Shown here piece after piece: positions 52,322 through 59,946 of a stretch of 64,000 bases of DNA. Every line of letters begins with the position of its first letter. Position 1 is the stretch's first letter. A program made the position numbers and the translations under genes. This stretch comes from Mesorhizobium sp. (GTDB taxonomy: Bacteria; Pseudomonadota; Alphaproteobacteria; Rhizobiales; Rhizobiaceae). The stretch spans positions 1 to 64,000 of the forward strand of contig NZ_SUHQ01000028.1 in assembly GCF_004962245.1 (NCBI RefSeq). Reading direction: 5' to 3'. The notes beneath the pieces are model-generated. The model saw nothing but the letters and a program-made list of their open reading frames with translations, was not told the origin of the DNA and did not search any database.

Positions 52322-53185
52322 ATGATCAGCCGCGATGCATCGAAGCTGCGCGTTGTCCTGCCGATCCTCGGCGCGCTCGCCTTGTTGCCGTCGAACGCCC
52401 AGGCGCAAGGCGCCGGCCTTGGCGCCGCGGGAGAGTTGGTCGACCCCGACATTCTGCGCGTCTGCGCCGATCCTTCGAACATGCCCTTCACCGACAAGAG
52501 CGGCGAAGGCTTCGAAAACAAGCTGGCCGAACTGGTTGCCGCGAAAACCGGTCGGAAGTCCGTCGCCTACACATGGTTTCCCATTGTCGCCGGCTTCGTG
52601 CGCAACACGCTGGCGGCCAACCGATGCGACATCGTCATGGGCTATGCCCAGGGCGATGAACTGGTGCAGAACACCAACGCCTACTACCGCTCCTCCTACG
52701 TGCTGGTGCACCCGAAGGGCAAGGGCATGGAAGGCGTCGAGACGATCGAGGATCCGAAACTCATCGGCAAGAGGATCGGTGTCGTCGAAAGCACGCCGCC
52801 GACGGCCAACATGGCCGCCAACAAGCTCTTGCGAACGGCAAAAATCTATCCGCTGGCGGTGGATACGCGCTTCACCCCTTCCATGGGGGAGGTCATGATC
52901 AAGGACATGCTCGCCGGCAAGATCGACGCGGCGATCATGTGGGGGCCGATGGCGGGCTATTATGCCAAGGAACTCGGCGCCGATCTCACGATCGTTCCGC
53001 TGGTGAAGGAGAAGACCGGTTCGCGCATGTCCTACCGCATCACGATGGGCGTGCGTCCATCCGACCAGGAATGGAAGCGGACGCTCAATCGGGTGATCAG
53101 GGAAAACCAGGCGGAGATCAACAGGATCCTGCTCGACTACAATGTGCCGCTGATCGACGAACACGACAATCCGATCACGCAATGA
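52322..53185 (+). CDS. xoxJ: XoxJ, periplasmic binding protein-like partner of XoxF
   Basis: A 287-residue exported protein of the solute-binding fold (residues 40-275: LRVCADPSNMPFTDKSGEGFENKLAELVAAKTG, NRCDIVMGYAQGDELVQNT), with a signal peptide ending AQAQG. XoxJ and the calcium-type MxaJ lack transport genes and probably help assemble or activate the dehydrogenase; the published structure of XoxJ suggests it binds XoxF rather than a solute. It starts right after xoxG. Confidence 0.92.
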   Translation: MISRDASKLRVVLPILGALALLPSNAQAQGAGLGAAGELVDPDILRVCADPSNMPFTDKSGEGFENKLAELVAAKTGRKSVAYTWFPIVAGFVRNTLAANRCDIVMGYAQGDELVQNTNAYYRSSYVLVHPKGKGMEGVETIEDPKLIGKRIGVVESTPPTANMAANKLLRTAKIYPLAVDTRFTPSMGEVMIKDMLAGKIDAAIMWGPMAGYYAKELGADLTIVPLVKEKTGSRMSYRITMGVRPSDQEWKRTLNRVIRENQAEINRILLDYNVPLIDEHDNPITQ

Positions 53186-53195
53186 CGAAACCGGT

Positions 53196-53753
53196 ATGAA
53201 GGGAAAGGAGACGATTTTGCTGGTCGCGGCGAGCCTTCTGGGTCTGACCGAACCGATGTGGGCTGGCGATATTGCCGAACCCGGCGGCTACCGGATGGAC
53301 GAATACCGGGCGCCGGTGCCGCAGACGCTGCAAGGCGCCAGGGTGGTGACGACGGCGGAAGCGGAGGCGCTGTGGCGGGAGAAGAAGGCCGTGTTCTTCG
53401 ACGTCATGCCGAACACGCCGAAGCCGGCCAATCTGCCGGCAGGAACGATCTGGAGAGAGACGACCAGAAAGGACATTCCAGGCAGCATCTGGCTGGCCAA
53501 TGTCGGTTACGGCGCTATCTCCGAGGAGACCGCCAGCTATTTTCGCCAGGGCCTCGCGGCCGAAGCCGGTGCCGACAAGTCGCGCGCGATCGTGTTCTAC
53601 TGCATGACGAATTGCTGGATGTCCTGGAATGCCGCGAAACGGGCCGTCGAATGGGGCTACAGTTCGGTGATCTGGTATCCGCCCGGCGCCGATGGATGGG
53701 AACGTGCAAACCTTCCGCTGGAGGAGAAGAAGCCTTACGTGATCAGCAATTGA
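53196..53753 (+). CDS. PQQ-associated CXXCW-type rhodanese-like protein
   Basis: A 185-residue exported protein with the motif CMTNCW (C136, C140, W141: four residues apart, a variant of CXXCW with one extra residue), set in a rhodanese-like fold (KAVFFDVMPNTPKP; AIVFYCMTNC). The signal peptide ends MWAGD. Such proteins occur with PQQ-dependent alcohol catabolism genes; redox or sulfur roles are suggested but unproven. It starts ten bases after xoxJ, so it belongs to the xox operon. pqqA follows after 163 bases. Confidence 0.85.
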   Translation: MKGKETILLVAASLLGLTEPMWAGDIAEPGGYRMDEYRAPVPQTLQGARVVTTAEAEALWREKKAVFFDVMPNTPKPANLPAGTIWRETTRKDIPGSIWLANVGYGAISEETASYFRQGLAAEAGADKSRAIVFYCMTNCWMSWNAAKRAVEWGYSSVIWYPPGADGWERANLPLEEKKPYVISN

Positions 53754-53916
53754 GCATGAGCATTGTTATTTCGGTCGTCTTATTTTTGGACTTTTCAGAA
53801 CCTATCGTTTCATTTGTCCATTTGAGACTTGATGGACGAGCCATTGCAATGGTGCCCAGCAATGGTTGACTGAAAAAAGATCGGCCCCTTCGGGCTGGTA
53901 GAAGAGGAGAAATGCC

Positions 53917-54012
53917 ATGAAGAAGAGCTGGACAAAACCGACCATGTGCCAGGTTGCTGCGGGCTTCGAAATTTCGCGGTATCTGCCTGCTGAAATTCCT
54001 CCCAAGAAGTAG
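53917..54012 (+). CDS. pqqA: PQQ precursor peptide PqqA
   Basis: A 31-residue peptide beginning MKKSWTKP and ending LPAEIPPKK. E18 and Y22 are spaced EXXXY, the pair that PqqE crosslinks to start PQQ synthesis. AGGAGA precedes the ATG. An out-of-frame ATG occurs five bases earlier. It lies 156 bases before pqqB, with a likely transcript break between, so that the peptide can be made in excess. Confidence 0.95.
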   Translation: MKKSWTKPTMCQVAAGFEISRYLPAEIPPKK

Positions 54013-54168
54013 CCCGCAGAGGTGCGTGTCCCTGGCAACGGGGGCACGCACTCCCTTGCCGCGCGAGGTCTTCTTGGTGAAAGGCTTTGACGCGTCCGAT
54101 ACGGGCGCGAAGCCATTCACGGTCGAAAATTTCCTGCCGGTTGAACAAGCCGCAGGGCGGGTGTTGCA

Positions 54169-55107
54169 ATGCGCTTGAAGATCATCGGCTCGGCGGCAGG
54201 CGGCGGCTTTCCGCAATGGAACTGCAATTATCGCCTGAGCCGCGCGGCTCGCACCGGAATGGCTGGCGTGCATTCGCGAACCCAGTCAAGCATTGCCGCA
54301 TCGGCGGATGGGGTCGGCTGGGTTCTCTTCAACGCCTCGCCCGATATGCGCCAGCAGATTGCGCAAACGCCTGAATTGCAGCCCGCACACGATGCGCCGC
54401 TGCGTTCGACGCCTATCCGCGCGGTGGTGCTGACCAATGCCGATGTCGATCATGTCGCCGGCCTGCTCAGCCTGCGTGAGCGGCAGCCTTTCGCCATCTA
54501 TGCAACGACACAGGTTCTGGCGACGCTGGAGGCGAATTCGATTTTCAATGTTCTCGATCCGGCGCTCGTGCCGCGACGCACCTTGCCGCCAACCAAGGAG
54601 CTGGCGATCTGCGATGCGGACGGCCATGACACCGGCGTGGCTGTCGAGAGCTTTCCCGTGCCCGGGAAGATAGCGCTCTATCTCGAGGAAAGAGGCCATC
54701 CGGATGCCAATTTCAGCTCCGATTCCGGCGACACGATCGGCGTCCGCATCGCCGGCGCCGGCAGTCGCGGCTCCGTCTTCTATATCCCGGGCTGCGCGCG
54801 CATCGATGCAGCCCTGCGCACACGTCTGGCCGATGCCGCCTGCCTCCTGTTCGACGGCACGGTCTACACCGACGACGAGATGGTTACTGCCGGTGTTGGC
54901 CAGAAAACCGGTGCGCGCATGGGCCATCTGGCGATGTCGGGAGACGCGGGTTCGATCGCCGGCCTGGCCGATGTGAAGATCGGCCGCCGTGTCTTCGTCC
55001 ACATCAACAACACCAATCCTGTTCTCGACGAGAATTCTGCCGAACACGCAGCGGTCAAAGCGGCTGGCTGGGAAGTCGCCCGCGATGGAATGGAGATGGA
55101 ATTTTGA
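54169..55107 (+). CDS. pqqB: PQQ biosynthesis protein PqqB
   Basis: A 312-residue metallo-beta-lactamase-fold protein starting with the PqqB block IIGSAAGGGFPQWNCNYRLSR. It has a DVDHVAGLLSLRERQPF metal/active region near residue 90 and GHLAMSGDAGS near the end. In recent work PqqB is a hydroxylase of the tyrosine or glutamate residue, earlier thought to be a transporter. Its end overlaps the pqqC start by four bases. Confidence 0.95.
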   Translation: MRLKIIGSAAGGGFPQWNCNYRLSRAARTGMAGVHSRTQSSIAASADGVGWVLFNASPDMRQQIAQTPELQPAHDAPLRSTPIRAVVLTNADVDHVAGLLSLRERQPFAIYATTQVLATLEANSIFNVLDPALVPRRTLPPTKELAICDADGHDTGVAVESFPVPGKIALYLEERGHPDANFSSDSGDTIGVRIAGAGSRGSVFYIPGCARIDAALRTRLADAACLLFDGTVYTDDEMVTAGVGQKTGARMGHLAMSGDAGSIAGLADVKIGRRVFVHINNTNPVLDENSAEHAAVKAAGWEVARDGMEMEF

Positions 55108-55862
55108 GCGATTTTCACGACGCGGCCAGAAACGGCCTGTCCTCCAGCGAGCTCGAAGCCGTGCTGCGGCAGGTCGGAGCCGAGCGCTATCACAACCGTC
55201 ATCCTTTCCATCACAGGATGACCAGCGGTGCGCTGTCGAGGGTCGAGATGCAGGCTTGGGCGCTGAACCGTTATTGCTACCAGGCTGTCATCCCGCGCAA
55301 GGACGCCATGATCCTCGCACGTGCCGAGGACCCGGCGTTTCGCGCCGCCTGGCGCAAACGCATCGAGGACCATGACGGCGAGGACGGCTGGAGCGGCGGT
55401 ATCGCGCGCTGGCTGCATCTGGCGACCTCGCTCGGTCTCGATGCCGATGCGGTGAAGAGCGAAAGGCTGGCGCTGCCGGCGACGCGTTTCGCGGTCGGCG
55501 CTTATCTCTCCTTCTGCACGAACCGGACGCTGTTCGAGGCGGTCGCGTCGTCGCTGACCGAGATGTTCTCGCCGGTCATCATCGGCGAGCGGGTGCCGGC
55601 GATGCTGGCCAAATATGATTACATCACCGAGGATACGCTGGCTTATTTCAAGCGACGACCCGAGCAGGCCTCGCGCGACGCCGACTTCGCCCTCGCCTAC
55701 GTGCTTAGCCATGCCGACACGGCGGAACGCCAGCAGCAGGCAATCGATGCATTGGTGTTCAAATGCGATATACTGTGGGCCATGCTCGATGCGCTCCAAC
55801 ACGCCTATGGTGAGCCGGGAAACATCCCGCCGGGCGCCTTTCATCCAGAGGCAGCCCGATGA
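55104..55862 (+). CDS. pqqC: Pyrroloquinoline-quinone synthase PqqC
   Basis: A 252-residue oxidase catalysing the last eight-electron oxidation and ring closure to PQQ. Typical parts are RYHNRHPFHHRMTSGALS with the active-site histidines, RYCYQAVIPRKDAMILARAEDPAFRAAWRKRIEDHDG and LPATRFAVGAYLSFC. The start is TTG at 55104, overlapping the pqqB TGA (TTGA); this is unusual, but no better start lies nearby. pqqD begins in an ATGA overlap. Confidence 0.96.
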   Translation: MSDFHDAARNGLSSSELEAVLRQVGAERYHNRHPFHHRMTSGALSRVEMQAWALNRYCYQAVIPRKDAMILARAEDPAFRAAWRKRIEDHDGEDGWSGGIARWLHLATSLGLDADAVKSERLALPATRFAVGAYLSFCTNRTLFEAVASSLTEMFSPVIIGERVPAMLAKYDYITEDTLAYFKRRPEQASRDADFALAYVLSHADTAERQQQAIDALVFKCDILWAMLDALQHAYGEPGNIPPGAFHPEAAR

Positions 55863-56155
55863 TGGCGCTGCGCGAAAGATCCCTGGTGTCGCCGCGGTCG
55901 GTGCCGTCCCTGCCGAAGCACGTGCGCCTGCAGTACGACCCCGTGCGGCAGGCATTCGCCGTGCTTTCGCCGGAAAAGGTGTTCTGGCCGAACGACATCA
56001 GTCTCGACATATTGCGCCGCTGCGATGGACGATCCACGGTCGGCCACATCATTGCCGGCCTTGCCGTGGAGTATGACGCTGAACAGGAGGCCGTGGCGGC
56101 CGACGTCATTGCCTTTCTGCAGGAATGGTCGGACAAGCTTTTGGTCAAGCTATGA
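55859..56155 (+). CDS. pqqD: PQQ peptide chaperone PqqD
   Basis: A 98-residue peptide-binding chaperone of the RRE type: it holds PqqA and presents it to PqqE. Typical parts are PKHVRLQYDPVRQAFAVLSPEKVFWPNDISLDIL, the beta-strand and helix elements that bind the leader peptide. Start ATG at 55859 overlaps pqqC, and the stop overlaps pqqE (ATGA). Confidence 0.94.
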   Translation: MMALRERSLVSPRSVPSLPKHVRLQYDPVRQAFAVLSPEKVFWPNDISLDILRRCDGRSTVGHIIAGLAVEYDAEQEAVAADVIAFLQEWSDKLLVKL

Positions 56156-57273
56156 GCGAGCCCCTTCTCCCTCCGATCGGCATGCTGGCGGAACTGACGC
56201 ATCGCTGCCCGCTGCAATGCCCTTATTGCTCCAATCCGCTCGAATTGCTGAAAGCCAATCGCGAACTCGATACGCAGACCTGGCTCGACCTGTTCTCGCA
56301 GGCCGCCGATCTCGGCATTCTCCAGGTGCATCTGTCCGGCGGTGAGCCGACGCTGCGCCGCGACCTCGAGCAATTGATCGCCGGGCTTTCGGCGCGCGGC
56401 GTCTACACCAATTTGATCACCGCCGGCGTCGGCATTGCCGAAGGTCGCATCGAGGCGTTTGCCGAAGCCGGGCTCGACCATCTGCAACTGAGCTTTCAAG
56501 GCGCACGGCCGGCGACCACCGACCGCATCGGCAACCACAAAGGCGGCCACGAAAAGAAGCTGGAGACGGCACGCCGCGCGCGCGCGGCCGGCCTGCCGCT
56601 GACCATCAACGCGCCGATTCATCGCCACAACATCGAGGAAGTGCCGGAATTCATCGATCTCGCCCTTTCGCTGGGCGCGGAGCGGCTCGAGATTGCCAAC
56701 GTGCAGTATGCCGGCTGGGCGCTGACCAATCGCGATCAACTGATGCCCGAGCGTGCCGCGGTCGACCGGCAGGCGGAGATCGTCGCGGCGGCGCGCGAAC
56801 GGCTGACCGGCATCATGAACATCGATTTCGTCCCGCCGGATTATTTCGCCATCTATCCCAAGCCGTGCATGGGCGGCTGGGCGCGCGACGCCTTCATGGT
56901 GACGCCGGACGGCACCGTGCTGCCATGCCATGCCGCACAGACCATCCCGTCGCTCAGCTTCGAGCGTTTTGGACCACGCAGCCTGGCCGAGATCTGGATA
57001 GATTCACCGGCATTCAATGCCTTTCGCGGCACGGACTGGATGCAGCAGCCCTGCCGCAGCTGCGAACGGCGTGAAATCGACTGGGGCGGCTGCCGCTGCC
57101 AGGCGATGGCGATCGCCGGCGATGCCGCCGCGACGGACCCGGCTTGCGAGAAATCGCCGATCCATGCGCGCATGGCGATGCTGATCGACGAAGCCCAGCG
57201 TGCTGCAGCAGATCCCTCGAAGGACGAACAATTCGTCTACCGGCGGATCGGCGTCGTGACCGAGCCCGCCTGA
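56152..57273 (+). CDS. pqqE: PqqA peptide cyclase PqqE (radical SAM)
   Basis: A 373-residue radical SAM enzyme that crosslinks Glu and Tyr of PqqA. The cluster motif CPLQCPYC (C19, C23, C26) is near the N-terminus, followed by LSGGEPTLRRDLEQL. The C-terminal SPASM part has CMGGWARDAFMVTPDGTVLPCHAAQ and CRSCERREIDWGGCRCQA. The ATG at 56152 overlaps the pqqD stop; a longer reading from 56125 enters pqqD. It ends the pqq operon, 9 bases before the convergent folP end. Confidence 0.97.
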   Translation: MSEPLLPPIGMLAELTHRCPLQCPYCSNPLELLKANRELDTQTWLDLFSQAADLGILQVHLSGGEPTLRRDLEQLIAGLSARGVYTNLITAGVGIAEGRIEAFAEAGLDHLQLSFQGARPATTDRIGNHKGGHEKKLETARRARAAGLPLTINAPIHRHNIEEVPEFIDLALSLGAERLEIANVQYAGWALTNRDQLMPERAAVDRQAEIVAAARERLTGIMNIDFVPPDYFAIYPKPCMGGWARDAFMVTPDGTVLPCHAAQTIPSLSFERFGPRSLAEIWIDSPAFNAFRGTDWMQQPCRSCERREIDWGGCRCQAMAIAGDAAATDPACEKSPIHARMAMLIDEAQRAAADPSKDEQFVYRRIGVVTEPA

Positions 57274-57282
57274 CGCGCTCTT

Positions 57283-58116
57283 CTATTCCATGGTCTCGCG
57301 CTCGCGCACCGCGTCGGCGAAAGCCAGTGCATCGCGATTGACCGCGACATTGTGCACGCGAAAGATCGAAGCGCCCTTCAACCGCAGGATGACGCTGGTT
57401 GCCGCCGTGCCGACGTCCCGCCCCTCGTCACCTTCGCCGACCAGGTGACGGGCAAGACGCTTGCGTGAGGTGCCGACGAGCAATGGAAAACCGAGAGCGC
57501 GCAGCTCATCGAAGCGAGCCATGAGCTCGAGGTTTTCCTCTCCGTCCTTGGCGAAAGCGAAGCCCGGGTCCAGCACGATCCGGTCGTCCGGGATGCCGGC
57601 GTCGCGCGCGATCTCCAGCGATCTGTTCAGGAACAGGAACTGGTCGGCGATCACATCCGCCAGTTTTTCGCGGCCGCGCCCGGTGTGCATGATGACGAGG
57701 CCGGCGCCGGTTTCCGCCGCGACATGCGCGATGTCGGGTTCACGCTGCAGGCCATGCACGTCGTTGACGATATGCGCACCCGCGGCGACCGCCAGCCGCG
57801 CCGTCTCGGCCCGGTAGGTGTCGACCGAAACGAGGCTGCCGCCATCGGACGACAGCGCCTCGATGACCGGGAGGATGCGCGATTGCTCCTCCCGCGCCGA
57901 AACGGCGACGGCGCCGGGCCGGGTGGACTCGCCGCCGACATCGATGATCGCCGCGCCCTCGCCGATCATGCGCCGGGCCTGCTGGAGCGCCCGCTCCGGC
58001 CGGTCGAATTCTCCCCCGTCGGAAAAACTGTCCGGCGTAACGTTCAAAATCCCCATCAGCAGCGATTTCGCGCCAAGATCGAGGTGCCGTCCATGAGCAA
58101 GGTGCCAGCGCATCAT
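57283..58116 (-). CDS. folP: Dihydropteroate synthase
   Basis: A 277-residue DHPS that joins p-aminobenzoate to the pterin pyrophosphate in folate synthesis. Typical blocks are LLMGILNVTPDSFSDGGEF near residue 20, GAAIIDVGGESTRPGA near 53, VSVDTYRAETA and LLVGTSRKR. The ATG at 58116 gives a normal length; a longer open frame back to 58362 adds low-complexity sequence. It converges on pqqE. The H4MPT island has its own related protein at 12392, so this copy is probably for folate. Confidence 0.93.
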   Translation of the reverse strand: MMRWHLAHGRHLDLGAKSLLMGILNVTPDSFSDGGEFDRPERALQQARRMIGEGAAIIDVGGESTRPGAVAVSAREEQSRILPVIEALSSDGGSLVSVDTYRAETARLAVAAGAHIVNDVHGLQREPDIAHVAAETGAGLVIMHTGRGREKLADVIADQFLFLNRSLEIARDAGIPDDRIVLDPGFAFAKDGEENLELMARFDELRALGFPLLVGTSRKRLARHLVGEGDEGRDVGTAATSVILRLKGASIFRVHNVAVNRDALAFADAVRERETME

Positions 58117-58352
58117 TGAGCGAATGCGGCGATCTTCAACGTCGACGCCATGCCCTTCTGGCGATCGCTCGGCCATATTCCACTGGGTGTGTTCTCGCAG
58201 CGGACCGTGACCTCCGTGCCGCGCGATACCGCAGCCAGTGCCGTGGCGATCGGTGTCTTCCTGCCCGACATATCCGTCACGACGCCTTCCTCCTTGCGGA
58301 CGCCACATTACACGTTTCGGCGTCAAATTGGATTCCATCGAAAGGCGCGCCA

Positions 58353-58384
58353 CGCGTCGCATCGATCGCTTCAGATGCGACGCG
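58353..58384. repeat. Palindromic element between folP and selD
   Basis: Arms CGCGTCGCAT (58353-58362) and ATGCGACGCG (58375-58384) pair over 10 bp, inside sequence like other rhizobial intergenic repeats. It lies just past the end of selD and may end its minus-strand transcription. The remaining 58117-58395 region shows no gene. Confidence 0.6.
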
Positions 58385-58395
58385 CTTTAACGGCT

Positions 58396-59472
58396 TCATG
58401 CCTGGACTGTTATTGTAGGCGCGCCGGGCCCGACACCGCCGATTACGCGGGCCGATGCGTAACCGTCCGCGACAATCTTTTCGACCAGGGCCGCCGCTTT
58501 GTCGCGCGCGCAGGCGACAAGCAGTCCGCCCGAAGTCTGTGGATCGGTGAGAAGATGGCGCCGCCATTCCGGCATATCGGCGGGCAGGAGCACCGCATCG
58601 CCATAGCTTGCCCAATTGCGCCGGGACGCGCCGGTGACGAAGCCTTGCTCCGCCAGCAGCGCGGCTTCGGAAAAGAGCGGAACGTCGCGATCACGGATGA
58701 CGAGAGCGCAGCCTGAGCCGCGCGCCATCTCGAGAGCATGTCCGAGCAGGCCGAAACCGGTCACGTCGGTAATCGCATGGACGCTCTCATCCTGCGCGAG
58801 CTCCGATCCGATCCGGTTGAGCAGGGTGGTCGAGGCGATCATCTCGGCATAGCCGCCGGGCGAGAGCGCCTGCTTCTTGATGGCTGCGGAATAGATGCCG
58901 ACGCCGAGCGCCTTCGTCAGGATCAAGGCGTCTCCCGGCCTCGCACCCGAATTGCGCCTGATGTCTTCGGGCCGGCATGTGCCGATCACGGCAAGGCCGT
59001 AGATCGGCTCCGGCGAGTCGATCGAGTGGCCGCCGGCGACCGGGATTCCGGCCGTGGCGCAAACTGCCCGGCCGCCCTTCAGAATGTCTCGGACCATATG
59101 CGTCGGCATCTTGTCGAGCGGCATACCGAGAATGGCCAGCGCCATGATCGGCCGGCCGCCCATCGCATAGACATCGGAGATCGCGTTGGTCGCGGCGATC
59201 CGGCCGAAATCATACGGATCGTCCACCATGGGCATGAAGAAATCGGTGGTGGCGATGACACAGGTGTCGTCGTCGAGCTGCCAGACGGCGGCATCGTCTC
59301 CGGTCTCGGTGCCGACAAGAAGCTGGCGAAAGGGGTTGGCCTCAACCTGGTCCGCGAGAAGCTGCTGAAGGACGGACGGCGCCAGCTTGCAGCCACAGCC
59401 GCCGCCATGCGCAAGGCTGGTCAGGCGAAGCACAGGAGCGTCGGCGACTTCAGGCGAGAGGGCGATTGCCAT
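58396..59472 (-). CDS. selD: Selenide, water dikinase
   Basis: A 358-residue enzyme producing selenophosphate for selenocysteine synthesis. The active-site loop is HGGGCGCK (C26, C28, K29), with Cys rather than Sec at the catalytic position. Later parts are TGDDAAVWQLDDDTCVIATTDFFMPMVDDP, SDVYAMGGRP and GGHSIDSPEPIYG. The ATG at 59472 places the loop near the N-terminus; the frame is open to 59667. It is divergent from the fdo operon, whose alpha subunit needs selenocysteine. selA, selB and the Sec tRNA are not in the window. Confidence 0.95.
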   Translation of the reverse strand: MAIALSPEVADAPVLRLTSLAHGGGCGCKLAPSVLQQLLADQVEANPFRQLLVGTETGDDAAVWQLDDDTCVIATTDFFMPMVDDPYDFGRIAATNAISDVYAMGGRPIMALAILGMPLDKMPTHMVRDILKGGRAVCATAGIPVAGGHSIDSPEPIYGLAVIGTCRPEDIRRNSGARPGDALILTKALGVGIYSAAIKKQALSPGGYAEMIASTTLLNRIGSELAQDESVHAITDVTGFGLLGHALEMARGSGCALVIRDRDVPLFSEAALLAEQGFVTGASRRNWASYGDAVLLPADMPEWRRHLLTDPQTSGGLLVACARDKAAALVEKIVADGYASARVIGGVGPGAPTITVQA

Positions 59473-59946
59473 GGCAAGCCTCCTTGGATTGGCACCGAGC
59501 GAGATACCGAGCGGAATTGGCTCTGGCCGCACGCTGGCGATCGTTCGAGCATCGATTGGACGGAACGGAGAGATCAGACGCGGAAACGGTGAGAGCGGTC
59601 CGAAGACGGTTGGCGAGAGGAGAAAAGCGGGACACATGCGCAGCACCGGAGCGCGCGCTTGCGCCACCGTCGGCCGTCGTCCGAAAAGCGCCCCGGCACG
59701 CGGGAGCCGTTTCCAACACCACGCAGCACTGTAAGATTAGTTTCGGGCAAGCGTCAATCGCACGCCCTCATGCTAAACATGAGTAAATACATCAACTATA
59801 ATTCGGTATGAAATGCAGAGCAGTCGGACGTCCCCGGTGCAACGCACACTTCGCTTTGTTTGACATTGTCCTGTTTTGGATCAAAATGCATTCGTACCCT
59901 TGGTTCGGGATGCCCTTCGGAGCATCCGCTTCGGGAGGACGTTCAA
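59473..59946. promoter_or_regulatory. selD-fdoG divergent region
   Basis: 474 bases between divergent genes. On the plus strand TTGACA (59860-59865) is a candidate -35, and a palindrome TTTTG-GAT-CAAAA (59874-59886) overlaps the expected spacer, so a regulator could act there. GGGAGG precedes the fdoG ATG. No tRNA-like cloverleaf or TCA anticodon arm was seen. Confidence 0.45.

Noticed and set aside
59473..59830. Selenocysteine tRNA gene beside selD
   Set aside because: No TCA anticodon arm or cloverleaf was found on either strand.
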